From assembly GCA_017413255.1 (NCBI GenBank), contig JAFPUC010000003.1, forward strand, positions 33,190 through 97,189: a stretch of 64,000 bases of DNA, written 5' to 3'. Below, piece after piece: positions 46,080 to 55,193 of the stretch. Below the pieces are notes generated by a model, which saw only the letters and a list, made by a program, of their open reading frames with translations, made no database searches and was not told where the DNA came from. Position 1 is the first letter of the stretch. Each line of letters begins with the position of its first letter. The stretch comes from Aeriscardovia sp. Lineage in GTDB: Bacteria > Actinomycetota > Actinomycetes > Actinomycetales > Bifidobacteriaceae. A program made the position numbers and the translations under genes.

Positions 46080-47414
46080 ATGACTCATCAGAACTCTCTA
46101 TTTGAAAATCCCTCTTCCGAACCCCTGGCTTCAAGAATGAGGCCAAAAGATCTGGACGGCTTCGTGGGGCAGGATCACCTATTAGGCAAGGGAAAGATAC
46201 TCAGGCACCTCATTGAAACCGACAAAGTACCGTCCATGATTTTCTGGGGGCCTCCGGGTGTAGGAAAGACAACGCTGGCAAGGATAATAGCGGGCTATAC
46301 CAACTCTCGCTTTGTAGATTTTTCGGCTGTCACATCGGGAATCAAGGAAATTAGAAACGTGATGGAAGAGGCCAAAAAAGCAAGGAGTGAAGGGAAAAAG
46401 ACGATCCTCTTCGTGGACGAAATTCACAGGTTTAACAAAGCACAGCAGGATGCCTTCCTGCCCTACGTAGAAAAGGGCTCCATCACCCTAATTGGAGCCA
46501 CTACGGAAAACCCGTCCTTCGAGCTCAATGCGGCCCTCCTTTCTAGAGCCCGGGTATTTGCATTAAAGAGCCTAAGCGATGAGGACCTCACGCTCCTTTT
46601 AAAAAAGGCCATAAAAGAGGACGCAGAACTAGGAAAAAAGAACCTGGAAATAGAGGACGGCGTATTGGAGCTAATAGCCTCTCTTTCAAAGGGAGACGCA
46701 AGAACAGCTCTAAATACGCTGGAGCTCGCGGTAGCAAACGCCCCGGAGGAAGAGGGGGTGGTAAAACTCACGAAAGACGGCCTGCGTCAGTCTATGTCCC
46801 GAAAATCCCTGCTCTATGACAAGGGAGGAGAAGAGCACTTTCAGGTGATGAGCGCCTTCCACAAATCAATGCGAAACAGCGATGTAAATGCGGCCCTCTT
46901 CTGGCTCTCCAGAATGCTGGAAGCGGGAGAAGACCCCCTGTGGGTAGCCAGGAGGATAACCAGGGCCGCTGCCGAGGATGTGGGGCTGGCGGATCCTAAC
47001 GCCCTGAACGTAGCCGTAAACGCCTTCCAAGCAACAAAGCTGATAGGGATGCCGGAATGCTCCGTACACTTGGCAGAGGCCACAATCTATATTTGCCTGG
47101 CCCCCAAATCCAACAGCGCTTACCTGGCCTATGAAGGAGCCAAGGCCGATGCGGTAAAACACGATGACCTACCCATCCCGATGGCCATCAGATCCGCCTA
47201 TACAAAAGTCCAAAGAGACATAGGTTACGGCAAGGGGTATTCTTATGCCCACGACTCTTCCGAAAAGCTCACCCCTATGCAGTGCCTCCCGGAGGAAATC
47301 AAAGACAGCGTCTACTATCATCCCACAAACCAGGGAGTTGAAAGCAGGATCGGAAAGAGGTATGAGGACATCGAAAACTGGAAAAGGCAGATGAGGGAAT
47401 CTGAAACAAACTAA
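46080..47414 (+). CDS. rarA: Replication-associated recombination protein RarA/MgsA
   Basis: This 444-residue AAA+ protein is RarA. Walker A is GPPGVGKTT at residues 57-65, Walker B is LFVDEIHRFNK at 110-120 and sensor 1 is GATTENPSFELN. The C-terminal block AAEDVGLADPNALN and GYGKGYSYAHDSSE is a RarA hallmark. It acts at stalled replication forks and binds SSB. This is the only clear housekeeping gene in the window and the only one of such composition, so it may mark the ancestral chromosome beside the island. The ATG at 46080 is preceded by weak Shine-Dalgarno sequence. No gene follows on the same strand. Confidence 0.97.
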   Translation: MTHQNSLFENPSSEPLASRMRPKDLDGFVGQDHLLGKGKILRHLIETDKVPSMIFWGPPGVGKTTLARIIAGYTNSRFVDFSAVTSGIKEIRNVMEEAKKARSEGKKTILFVDEIHRFNKAQQDAFLPYVEKGSITLIGATTENPSFELNAALLSRARVFALKSLSDEDLTLLLKKAIKEDAELGKKNLEIEDGVLELIASLSKGDARTALNTLELAVANAPEEEGVVKLTKDGLRQSMSRKSLLYDKGGEEHFQVMSAFHKSMRNSDVNAALFWLSRMLEAGEDPLWVARRITRAAAEDVGLADPNALNVAVNAFQATKLIGMPECSVHLAEATIYICLAPKSNSAYLAYEGAKADAVKHDDLPIPMAIRSAYTKVQRDIGYGKGYSYAHDSSEKLTPMQCLPEEIKDSVYYHPTNQGVESRIGKRYEDIENWKRQMRESETN

Positions 47415-47578
47415 AACTTTAAAATCGCAATATCTAACTAGCTAGACTGAGAAATCCAAATCACAGGCCCTAGTCTTTAAATGCAGCAAGATCTGCCTTA
47501 GTTACGATTAGCCCCAGGGAGGCGTTCGATATAACGAGCACACTCGCAAAAGATTTAGTCTTTAGGCACTGGAACTCT

Positions 47579-48037
47579 TCAGAGTGAAAGCGCGTTTTTC
47601 TTTAATGAGGCAGTCATAGGAAAGAGATTATCATTCCGCCCTATCAAAAGTACCGGGCGATACCCTTTTTTCTTTAAGCAATTTTCTGTATTGCCTAGAT
47701 TTTTTAAAGTCCCGCTGTCTCCCAACCCAATACGATACTTTGTGTCAATGGCATCGTCTCCTATAATCAGATCACAAGGCTAATTTAATCCTATTTTCAG
47801 TGATAGCTTACATTCCATGGGGCAGTGTTTGACAAGTGCAGTTACCAGCAACTGCCATAACATTCCAAGCTCTCTCCCCCAATACTGCCTATTTTCACGC
47901 TTTAAATCAGGCGAGATATTAAATAACTCCATTAAAAAATCGCGGTCACTATTTTCTCCTCCATAGGTTTTCTTAAGGAAAGATTCATAATAGTGATTAA
48001 CTATGGGTCTTACAATTTCGAGATCTTTATCAGACAT
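47579..48037 (-). pseudogene. Restriction endonuclease relic with nonsense codon
   Basis: From ATG 48037 the frame (KKTYGGENSDRDFLMELFN, then NRQYWGRELGMLWQLLVTAL) hits TAG at 47780-47782. It then continues in the same register: CDLIIGDDAIDTKYRIGLG, then DSGTLKNLGNTENCLKKKGY and RPVLLIGRNDNLFPMTAS. The segment AIDTKYRIGSGDSGTLKKF is a PD-(D/E)XK restriction-enzyme motif I recognise from Type II enzymes; the exact family is uncertain. It ends at TGA 47579. A single nonsense codon and a truncated tail make it inactive. Confidence 0.75.
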
Positions 48038-48050
48038 CTAAGGGAGAAAT

Positions 48051-48121
48051 AAAAAAACACCCCGCACCTCCCTAAGGAACCGCGGGGCCTAAAATCCCCT
48101 GCCTAAACAGGGGTTTTTTTT
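48051..48121. terminator. Double hairpin, bidirectional terminator
   Basis: Stem 1 is CCCCGC (48060-48065) with GCGGGG (48082-48087). On the minus strand it is followed by T7, so it ends the Abi_2 transcript. Stem 2 is CCCCTG (48096-48101) with CAGGGG (48108-48113), followed on the plus strand by T8, so it can stop rightward transcription from the rarA side. Confidence 0.85.
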
Positions 48122-48137
48122 CCACGTTTCCATTATA

Positions 48138-49226
48138 CTAACTCAAGTACCAAGAAACAACCGTATTCCTTATCAATTCCAAAGTTTCTTTAGCAGGAAG
48201 ATATTTGGCTTCCAGCGCTGAAGGAATTTTTTCGATAAATTTTTCCAACTGAGGAACAAAAAGCTGCAGTCCACTTTTTAAATAATCAGGAACAGCTATA
48301 TAAGGCCGATCTAAGAATTCATAACAATTCTTAGGATTCTTTATTATTAGTTCGTGATAGGCATATAAACAAGTAAAAATTTGTATTATCTTTTCATTTT
48401 TAAATTTTCGTCTTCGTTGCCGTTTTGACATCTTTACCTCTGAAAGCAAACGCAACATGTTGTAATCTGGCCGACTTTTTGCATTTTCTGCTTTCAAATT
48501 ATTAACGAAGCAATTATCATGAGCAGCCCCATTTCTGGCATCTTTAACTCGAAGCAACAAATAGTAAATTTCTGTCTGTGCCTTTTTCTCTTCACTACTG
48601 AGATTAAAAAATCTTTCGGTGCAAAATTGATAAAAATTAGTAAATTTTCCAAAAGGTATAACCTCAAAGAATTCCTGTACTGGAAGGTAAGAGATTTTAG
48701 AGTCTAGCTGATAAACATATTTTTCACATACATCATCTGTATAAACACTATTTAAATTTCTAATGATTACCTTATTCAATTCCTTTTGCCGAAAAGAATC
48801 AAGAGAACTAACATATTCTCCAACAATATCACAAGCATTTGAGCCTGCATAATTATCAGTAATAAATTTTAAAAGATGTATTTTTGAAAAATGTTCTATG
48901 TCGATAGACATATACAAAATAAGCTTTCTCAACTTATCATCAATGCGTGCCAGATCCACAAGATAGGAAAAATCAAGCCCCCGATATGTGTCTGTACCCA
49001 GATCTCTAAAATCAAAACGATAAGCCCTCAATCTAAAAAAGCTGTTATGAGACTGTAGGTATTCTTTTGCTTTTTCTTCATTAAACTCATACTTAAAAGT
49101 AATTCCTCTGGATTTGAGATGCTCAATTTGCGCATCATAAGAAAGGATAATTTTGCCATTCGAGCTTTCCAAATATACAGTCCTCCTGACTAACCCTATG
49201 TCTTGCCAGTATATAAAAACTACCAA
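48138..49226 (-). CDS. Abi_2 (AbiD/AbiF-like) abortive infection protein
   Basis: This 362-codon frame encodes an Abi_2 family protein: SYDAQIEHLKSRGITF, then FFRLRAYRFDFRD, then DDKLRKLILYMSIDIEHFSK and a later RNGAAHDN. The R-x-x-x-x-H-like signature is HEPN-like, and members are thought to act as RNases in phage defence. The true start is uncertain. ATG 49226 gives a hydrophobic leader; TTG 49172 would begin nearer the conserved region. A decayed second copy lies at 45395-45809. A double terminator follows. Confidence 0.75.
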   Translation of the reverse strand: MVVFIYWQDIGLVRRTVYLESSNGKIILSYDAQIEHLKSRGITFKYEFNEEKAKEYLQSHNSFFRLRAYRFDFRDLGTDTYRGLDFSYLVDLARIDDKLRKLILYMSIDIEHFSKIHLLKFITDNYAGSNACDIVGEYVSSLDSFRQKELNKVIIRNLNSVYTDDVCEKYVYQLDSKISYLPVQEFFEVIPFGKFTNFYQFCTERFFNLSSEEKKAQTEIYYLLLRVKDARNGAAHDNCFVNNLKAENAKSRPDYNMLRLLSEVKMSKRQRRRKFKNEKIIQIFTCLYAYHELIIKNPKNCYEFLDRPYIAVPDYLKSGLQLFVPQLEKFIEKIPSALEAKYLPAKETLELIRNTVVSWYLS

Positions 49227-49280
49227 ATCGCATAGAGATGTAATTCACTAAAATTACCTAACCCCTAATAAAATAAATCT

Positions 49281-50843
49281 ATGGAAAATTTTGAAAGGCT
49301 AGAGGGCAGCAGGATAGAGTTCAAAGAAGATATCCCAAAAGAGAGCTTGAAATACCTGAAGACTGTAGTAGCCTTTGCAAACTGCGCAGGAGGGGACATC
49401 TACTTTGGAGTCGATGACAATGGAAAAATTAAAGGCTTTTCTGATGAAGAAGCACACTATAAAGAAGAACAGGTTTTAAATGCCATTGCCACTTCTTGCG
49501 AACCCAAAATAATTCCAAGAGCAGAATGCATGCAAGGGAAGGGGAAGACGATAATTCGTATCTCCATCGATCAGGGATCAAGACCGCCCTATTACATAAG
49601 GAGGCTTGGTAAGGAAGAGGGCATTTTTCAGAGGATAAGCAATGAGACGCGGGTAGCTCAATCAGGTTCAACATTTGTGAAGGAACTGGAACTTAAGGGG
49701 AACGGATTTGAGTTTGACACCATGCAAACAGAGGGACTTATTTCACTTAAAGATATCAACTCTCTTTGTTCTAGGCTCTACAGGCGTGCAAAAGAAAATG
49801 AAGGAGCAGGCGAACTCAAAAGAATTTCCAGGGGACAGCTCATCTCGTGGGGAGTTGTAAAAGAATTTAATAGGCAATATTTCCCAACAAATGCTTGGTG
49901 GCTCTTTACCGATCCCTCAAAGCAATTCAAAGACTATGCCGTCATCAAAATGGCCGTATTCAAAGGGATAAACCGCGATATTTTCCTGACGAGAAAAATT
50001 GTAGAAGGCCCTATCGACATACAGCTTGAAGAAGCCCTCTCTTTTGTATTGGAACACATAAACCTCAGCTCAAGATTTATAGGAAGCCAGAGAATTGACT
50101 ATTACGAGCTGCCAGTGGTAAGCATAAGGGAGATGATAGCAAACGCTCTATGTCACAGGTCCTACATGTCTCCAGCTCCTATAACCCTCTCCCTTTTTGA
50201 TGACAAACTTGAAATCAACTCTCCCGGAAGCCTACATCCTGACCTGTCATGGGAGCAACTGAGAGAGGGAGGATTTTCATATCCCAGGAACCGTGCTGTA
50301 GCCCACGTCTTTCACTACTTGAACCTAATCGAAGCCTGGGGCACGGGAATAGAGAGGATTTACGACAAGGCTAAAGACTATAGGTTAAGAGAGCCTAAAT
50401 TAGAGCTAAGGGGAAACGGATTTTCAATAACCCTTTATAGGAGAAAGCCTGAATTTGATGAGGCGGGAGTGCTTCCTCCGTCTCATTACCTTAAATCGCC
50501 AGATTTGAGAGAAAAACAGGCGATTGATAGGCAATTATCTGGCGATTTGAGAGAAAAACAGGCGATTGATAGGCAATTATCTGGCGATTTGAGAGAAAAA
50601 CAAACTAAAGAACTCCTAACCAAAGTGCAAATATCGGCAAACTACAAGCTGACAAAGCCCACCCTAGAAAAGCTAGAACAAATTGCGAAATCCAATATGG
50701 AGTACATAAGAGCCAAATCGGTTAGAGAGCTGTTGGGATGCGCCGATTCTGCAGCACGGAGGCTTATAACCCTTCTAAAGGGAGCAGGAGTAATAGAGCC
50801 CATTTCAGGCCATGGCAAGGGGACGTACAAATGGTTAGACTAA
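49281..50843 (+). CDS. AlbA_2 domain regulator with in-frame repeats
   Basis: This 520-residue protein begins with the AlbA_2 domain (IEFKEDIPKESLKYLKTVVA, then GGDIYFGVDDNGKIKGF, to about residue 125). A HATPase_c_4 region follows (IREMIANALCHRSYMSPAPI, LEINSPGSLHPD), then a C-terminal winged helix ending in HGKGTYKWLD. Between them lies a tandem repeat of DLREKQAIDRQLSG. No ribosome-binding site is obvious before ATG 49281. A remnant of a second copy lies at 54600-54880. A perfect TACG palindrome follows at 50913. This is the intact half of a duplicated cassette with a DUF4143 ATPase. Confidence 0.88.
   Translation: MENFERLEGSRIEFKEDIPKESLKYLKTVVAFANCAGGDIYFGVDDNGKIKGFSDEEAHYKEEQVLNAIATSCEPKIIPRAECMQGKGKTIIRISIDQGSRPPYYIRRLGKEEGIFQRISNETRVAQSGSTFVKELELKGNGFEFDTMQTEGLISLKDINSLCSRLYRRAKENEGAGELKRISRGQLISWGVVKEFNRQYFPTNAWWLFTDPSKQFKDYAVIKMAVFKGINRDIFLTRKIVEGPIDIQLEEALSFVLEHINLSSRFIGSQRIDYYELPVVSIREMIANALCHRSYMSPAPITLSLFDDKLEINSPGSLHPDLSWEQLREGGFSYPRNRAVAHVFHYLNLIEAWGTGIERIYDKAKDYRLREPKLELRGNGFSITLYRRKPEFDEAGVLPPSHYLKSPDLREKQAIDRQLSGDLREKQAIDRQLSGDLREKQTKELLTKVQISANYKLTKPTLEKLEQIAKSNMEYIRAKSVRELLGCADSAARRLITLLKGAGVIEPISGHGKGTYKWLD
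50502..50605 (+). repeat. In-frame 42-bp tandem repeat inside AlbA_2 gene
   Basis: The unit begins GATTTGAGAGAAAAACAGGC and recurs at 50502, 50544 and 50586, a 42-bp period that keeps the frame (14 residues per unit, DLREKQAIDRQLSG). It lies in the linker before the winged helix. Copy number could vary between strains. Confidence 0.9.
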
Positions 50844-51224
50844 ATTCTTCCAAATCACAGGAAAAAATCAAAGCTTCCTGAGAATATCTTGCGAAGCAAA
50901 GCCTGATTAAAATTTATACGTACGTACGTACGTACGTATAAAAGATTTTTTGCAATTCTATTTTTCTGATGTAGTCATGTTATAGTCTTTATATTTACAG
51001 TATTTAAGATGACAGATCATGAACATACTCCTATTGGGCAGCTGCAACTAAACCTTCTAAAGACAAATAAGCCAGACTGCCAAAAACGTAAAACTTTTTT
51101 AAGGAACCGCCTCCACGAGGGCCTTAAAAAAGATACATTACCAGCAACTCCAAGGGTTAGAGTTTTTTCATGGAGAAAATTTTGTCAGTTATAACTGACA
51201 AAATTGAATATAAAAGGGGTACTA
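50844..51224. promoter_or_regulatory. Palindromes between AlbA_2 gene and broken ATPase
   Basis: A 30-bp perfect palindrome at 50913-50942 has core TACGTACGTACGTACGTA flanked by TTTA and TAAA. Then at 51181-51202 comes the perfect palindrome with core TGTCAGTTATAACTGACA. The second matches the palindrome before the intact ATPase at 55275. No gene; a short frame at 51009-51194 is unsupported. Confidence 0.8.
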
Positions 51225-51745
51225 ATGATTAGACTTGAGCGAGAGCTGTATATGAGCAAAATCCGGCCTTTTATCGGAAGTGAACCCGTCAAAGTCCTCA
51301 AAATCGGTCATGCTTGACCTTGTCAAAGACGAGCTTTAAAAATGGGGATCTCGAAAAAAACTTTATAACGCTCAACTTTGAATCTCTTTCCAATGCCAAG
51401 TATTACATGACCCTCGCGCTTTATGAGGAACTGGCAAGGCGCATTTCCGCTATTTCAAGTAAAGCCTACCTGTTCTTTGACGAGATATAGGAAGTCGAGA
51501 ACTGGGGAAAGTGCATTAACTCGGCCAGGATAAATTTCGACTGCGATATCTATGTCATAGATTCAAATGCAAAGCTGTTTTCCGGAGATCTGGTCACTTA
51601 TCTTGGAGGCCGCTATGTGGAATTTGTAATCTACCCTTTCTCCTTCAAAGAGTACATGGAATGCAAGAGGCTTGCAGGCAATAACGCTTCCATTCAAGAG
51701 GAATTTGAGATTTATATCCTCATGGGCAGAATGCCCTTGTTTCAA
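51225..51745 (+). pseudogene. Broken DUF4143 ATPase (paralogue of 55275)
   Basis: From ATG 51225 the sequence tracks the intact gene at 55275 but is inactivated. A 20-bp deletion near 51300 removes the Walker A loop (intact TGLRRSGKS). A TAG (51488-51490) replaces the glutamine of Walker B FDEIQ. Homology ends abruptly at about 51745, after FERYILMGGMPF in the intact copy, where an unrelated frame begins. The operator palindrome and the TACG palindrome in front are preserved. Confidence 0.9.
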
Positions 51746-52191
51746 ATTACTCAGCTCTCCCGGACGTTAAGAGGGCGTGGGAACAGAACAAGGGCCGCAT
51801 TGCAAGGCTGCTCGAACCCCAGCTCGTGGACAAAACCGACAAGTCGAAAATCAAGCAAATCCTCCACGCCGCAGTCGAGCTGGTGCAAATCTGCGTGTGC
51901 GAACAGTACCTTTCCGCTAATAATATGATGCCTTCGGTATTCCTGTGGAAGGCTGACTGGAATAGAGCCTTCAACGTCATAAACCGGCACCAGATGTCGG
52001 TAAAGGACATGCTGGACTTCTTCTGGGACTCAGTGAATGGGGACCTGCAATACACACTCAGAGGGGACTGGGTGAAGGGAGTCTGGATAACTTTCTGCCC
52101 TGCAGCCGCCATCTGCAGGGAGGGATGCCAGGACATACTCCAAAAGAGCAAGACGGACAGCATCCGCATCTGCCTCAACAACACAATCTGA
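51746..52191 (+). CDS. Orphan C-terminal gene fragment, GC-rich
   Basis: An open frame reads ALPDVKRAWEQNKGRIARLL, then KSKIKQILHAAVELVQICV, then VFLWKADWNRAFNVINRHQM, then QYTLRGDWVKGVWITFCPA, ending at TGA 52191. A GTG at 51826 could start a 121-residue product. Base composition is clearly richer in GC than the neighbouring ATPase remnant, and the junction at 51745 cuts through it. I take it as the tail of a gene whose front was lost when sequences joined. The family is unknown. Confidence 0.55.
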
Positions 52192-52575
52192 AAGCATGCC
52201 CGGCTCCGGGGGCGCTCTGAAACTCCAGGGCGCAAAACCCTTGAAAGCGGAGAAAAGGAAATGAAGAAGAAAGGCAGCCCCCCTGAAGCGGGGCAGTTAC
52301 CGCAGAGGAAGGAAGGAATGGCCACACTTCCCATCCGGGGCGCCTAAAAGCCGTCAACCCCCTTGCAAGAACATATCCGGGGCTTCAGGCCGAATGCCTG
52401 CCGCTTTGAGGCCAGCCACGCTCATCTTCAAGGGGGGGGGCAAAGGCCGGATGGAAATCAGGTAAGCCGGCTTAATTAGAGCAGCTTACCTGGAGGGGAA
52501 AGGAAGGAAGCCTTGATTTAATGTGCCTAGGGGAACCCTAAACACGCAGGGGGACAGAGAAGCGGGCGACGCAGC
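52192..52575. other. GC-rich spacer with a G9 tract
   Basis: The stretch has GC much above its surroundings and no supported gene. A run of nine G lies at 52432-52440. Minus-strand frames through here are shadows. It is likely the downstream flank of the orphan fragment, carried in with it. Confidence 0.5.
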
Positions 52576-53409
52576 CTAGTATTTACTAAGCTGCTCGAAT
52601 ATATCGCTTGCCAAGACTTTTAGAGAGGTTTTGGCTGTATCAAGCATAATTTTAACTATTTCCTCATCATTCCATGTGCTTCCTTCGCCTTTTGTATAAA
52701 TTGATGCTGCTTGCAGCATAATAGTAATATCATTACATTTTATAAAGCTATTCTTGCATAAGTTTGTATTTATTGGCATACCGTAGTTAGCGGCTGTTAA
52801 TCTATCCAACCTATTTAGTCTGCCATCTCTGTAGGAAAGCGTAACTTCCCTGCCGTCTGGTCTGACAACCGTGACATTCTGCGTTAAGAAATTAGATCCT
52901 TCTAAAAATAGCACATAGGGAAAGTAGTGTTCATCCAGCATAAAGTTAGCTATTTCACTTATATTCTTATAAGCTCTTTCAATCGCATTCCCAGCTTCCA
53001 TGATATCTTTATCATTATTTTTACCCACTAATTTTCCAGTACTAATATTCTCTATGTCCTTTCCCTGATACTTAGCCTCAGAAACTAATACTACGCGCCA
53101 TCTTCCATTGTCGTCCTTTACTTCAATCAATCCGCCATCAGGTCGAATTTCTGCATTATCCACAAAAAGCGTCTGACCAAGCCTCTTGTCTATTCTTTGG
53201 AGAGCTTTATTGATTTCCTTTTTGGTTAAGAATTTTCTATATCGAAATTTAAGCATGGGAAATTCAGTTTCAAGTTCTTTAATAGTCAAAAGCGAATCGT
53301 ATCCAACTTCTTTGTCATGAGTTCTAGCCTCTTCATGAAAAATACCGGCAGCTCCGTGCCCCTCTTTTTGCAGTTTTGCTAATCTATCGGACTGTTCCAT
53401 ATCTGACAT
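52576..53409 (-). CDS. EcoRI-like restriction endonuclease
   Basis: This 277-residue protein is plainly an EcoRI homologue, the same length as EcoRI. The catalytic residues fall at the same numbers: D91 in RPDGG, E111 and K113 in VSEAKYQGKD. Other EcoRI blocks are kept: AGNAIERAYKNISEIANFML, then FPYVLFLEGSNFLT, then RLDRLTAANYGMPINTNLC and IMLQAASIYTKGEG. The enzyme should cut GAATTC. The stop of the methylase overlaps its ATG by one base (TAATG), so R is translated after M. Intact. Confidence 0.95.
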   Translation of the reverse strand: MSDMEQSDRLAKLQKEGHGAAGIFHEEARTHDKEVGYDSLLTIKELETEFPMLKFRYRKFLTKKEINKALQRIDKRLGQTLFVDNAEIRPDGGLIEVKDDNGRWRVVLVSEAKYQGKDIENISTGKLVGKNNDKDIMEAGNAIERAYKNISEIANFMLDEHYFPYVLFLEGSNFLTQNVTVVRPDGREVTLSYRDGRLNRLDRLTAANYGMPINTNLCKNSFIKCNDITIMLQAASIYTKGEGSTWNDEEIVKIMLDTAKTSLKVLASDIFEQLSKY

Positions 53410-54344
53410 TACGCTTTCCCCTCATCAAGAAAGTCTTTAACATTTCCCTCCCGAATGTACTCCAATTTATGTGCTCCTTTATCCATCAACTCAAGTTGCT
53501 TTTCAAAATAACCTTCCGAGGCATGATCACTGTCGCACATAAGGCAGTTTCTGCCTTCCTCAATACAGACGCGCCCTGTAGTTCCCGATCCCGCAAAGAA
53601 ATCAAGCACTGTAGATTCCGGATAGGACAAGGATTTTACAAAACGTCTTATGAGCTCTGCGGGCTTCTGCGTGGGATGACCTACCCTCTCCCGACTATTC
53701 CCATTCAGCCTGTTTATTTCCCAAACATTTGTAGGATTCTTTCCCTTTTTGACATTCTCTGGGTTTAAGCGCTTGTCCTTAAGGGCGGCTTTAAGGCCCT
53801 CCGGTGAATAGGGCTCCCGGACAGAATCTAAATCAAAATAGTAATCGTCGGATTTGGCAAGCCACACCGCTTCCTCATGCCTATTGGCAAAAAACCTCAT
53901 GGACGACATCCCGTTTTTATAGTGCCAAATTACCGTATTTATCAGCTTAAATTTGGTATAGTGCCTGATGTAATGGAGAAGATCCAAAAGATCTCCCGAT
54001 TTTGCGTCCCTAAACTGGATTCCCCCAAAGATCACAAGGTTTCCCGTATTGCAGAGCACACGATAAGCTTCCTGAAGCCATGATGCGGCCCAGGTTGTGT
54101 AATCTTCATAAACGTCCCATTTTTCCAATTCAAGGTTGTAAGGAGGGTCAATGCAAATTAACTGGACAGAGCTGGAAGGAACAGACTTCAGAAAATCGCA
54201 ACAGTCCTTTATCTCCAGGCAAATCTTTGGCCGCTCAAGGCATTCAAAATTCGAAGCTTCCTTAGAAGGAGTATTGGTCTCACGCTTCATCCTATTTAAA
54301 GACATGAGGGCATGATTATGATGCGATTTGTTATCAACTGCCAT
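53409..54344 (-). CDS. M.RsrI-like adenine methyltransferase
   Basis: This 311-residue beta-class methylase has IDPPYN with DPPY at residues 66-69, then VIWHYKNGMSSMRFFANRHE, then VGHPTQKPAELI and FFAGSGTTGRV. It resembles M.RsrI closely, including the N terminus SHHNHALMSL. M.RsrI protects GAATTC, unlike the unrelated M.EcoRI. The pair here is thus the RsrI-type combination of an EcoRI-like nuclease with a beta-class methylase. It is the first gene of the operon. Start at ATG 54344 is preceded by GAGGAGGC-like sequence. Confidence 0.93.
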   Translation of the reverse strand: MAVDNKSHHNHALMSLNRMKRETNTPSKEASNFECLERPKICLEIKDCCDFLKSVPSSSVQLICIDPPYNLELEKWDVYEDYTTWAASWLQEAYRVLCNTGNLVIFGGIQFRDAKSGDLLDLLHYIRHYTKFKLINTVIWHYKNGMSSMRFFANRHEEAVWLAKSDDYYFDLDSVREPYSPEGLKAALKDKRLNPENVKKGKNPTNVWEINRLNGNSRERVGHPTQKPAELIRRFVKSLSYPESTVLDFFAGSGTTGRVCIEEGRNCLMCDSDHASEGYFEKQLELMDKGAHKLEYIREGNVKDFLDEGKA

Positions 54345-54599
54345 ATTGCCTCCTCACAACGCTTTCTAAAGGATGTTAAAGATAGAATGCTAAAAGTATT
54401 TTTCGCATTCCGCCCTTCAAAATTATGCAATTATTTTCCTAATTATTGGCACATAAACAATGGCAATGAGTGCTAATAACAGTTCAATGCCTGTTAATTT
54501 ATTTTGAAAAGAATCAGCACACATACGTACTCGAAGTAAATTTGAAGTGCCTGAGAACCACAGCACTTTTTACAAATCGCCCAAAAGAAAATTCATTTA
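54345..54599. other. Spacer upstream of R-M operon
   Basis: It holds the promoter of the EcoRI-like operon on the left, then low-complexity AT-rich DNA. A plus-strand frame from 54470 leads into the AlbA_2 relic. Confidence 0.5.
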
Positions 54600-54880
54600 A
54601 AGGTACATCACAGCAGAAAAAACTAAAGGATCTTCGGATAAAGAAACTCATTACAGAGAGCAAATTTTAAATGTCATCACTATATGCGACCCTTAAAAAA
54701 TTGGACAAATCTTAAATTCAAATATGAAACACATAAAGGCTAAATCAGTCAAAGAGGGGATAGATTGCGCAAATTTGCGGATAGAAGGCTTATCTATCTT
54801 TTAAAGCAGGCCGCCCTAATATATCCCGTTTCTGGACATAAAAAAAGGAGGAGGGTACAAATGGTCAAATTAAAGCCCTT
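54600..54880 (+). pseudogene. AlbA_2 regulator relic (C-terminal)
   Basis: Several frames together match the final 75 residues of the intact gene at 49281: KKLKDLRIKKLITESKF, then TLKKLDKS, then KHIKAKSVKEG, then IPFLDIKK and VQMVKLK. The DNA alignment covers the same words (for example GGCTTATCTATC for GGCTTATAACC). Stops and shifts are many. This is the dead half of the second AlbA_2 plus ATPase cassette, in mirror image to the first cassette. Confidence 0.8.
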
Positions 54881-54938
54881 GGAAAATGTCCAAACTGCAT
54901 CCCGTAAACAGCCTACTTTAGTTGGAACGAGCTTTTAT

Positions 54939-54960
54939 TTTATACGTATGTACGTATAAA
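54939..54960. promoter_or_regulatory. TACG palindrome after AlbA_2 relic
   Basis: A 22-bp near-perfect palindrome, TTTATACGTAT/GTACGTATAAA, differs only in its centre. It corresponds in place to the 30-bp palindrome at 50913 of the other cassette. Confidence 0.75.
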
Positions 54961-55193
54961 TGATTTTTTATAATGCTATTTTCCTAATAATATCCATCTA
55001 TATTACTAATATTTAACATATATTAGAAAATATAATCCAAAAATATGCTTATCGCGGACTAAGTCAATAAACCCATTTAAAAATGAATGCACAATAACAG
55101 TAAAAGCGCAGTCCTTCCATCCCGATAAATGATCCATCCTCACAAAATAATACACAAAACGCTCCGCACCCGTCCTCCTCGGCAGAACAAAAT

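Noticed and set aside
51747..52334. 195-aa minus-strand ORF
   Set aside because: It is the complement of the GC-rich orphan frame, which reads better on the plus strand with protein-like composition.
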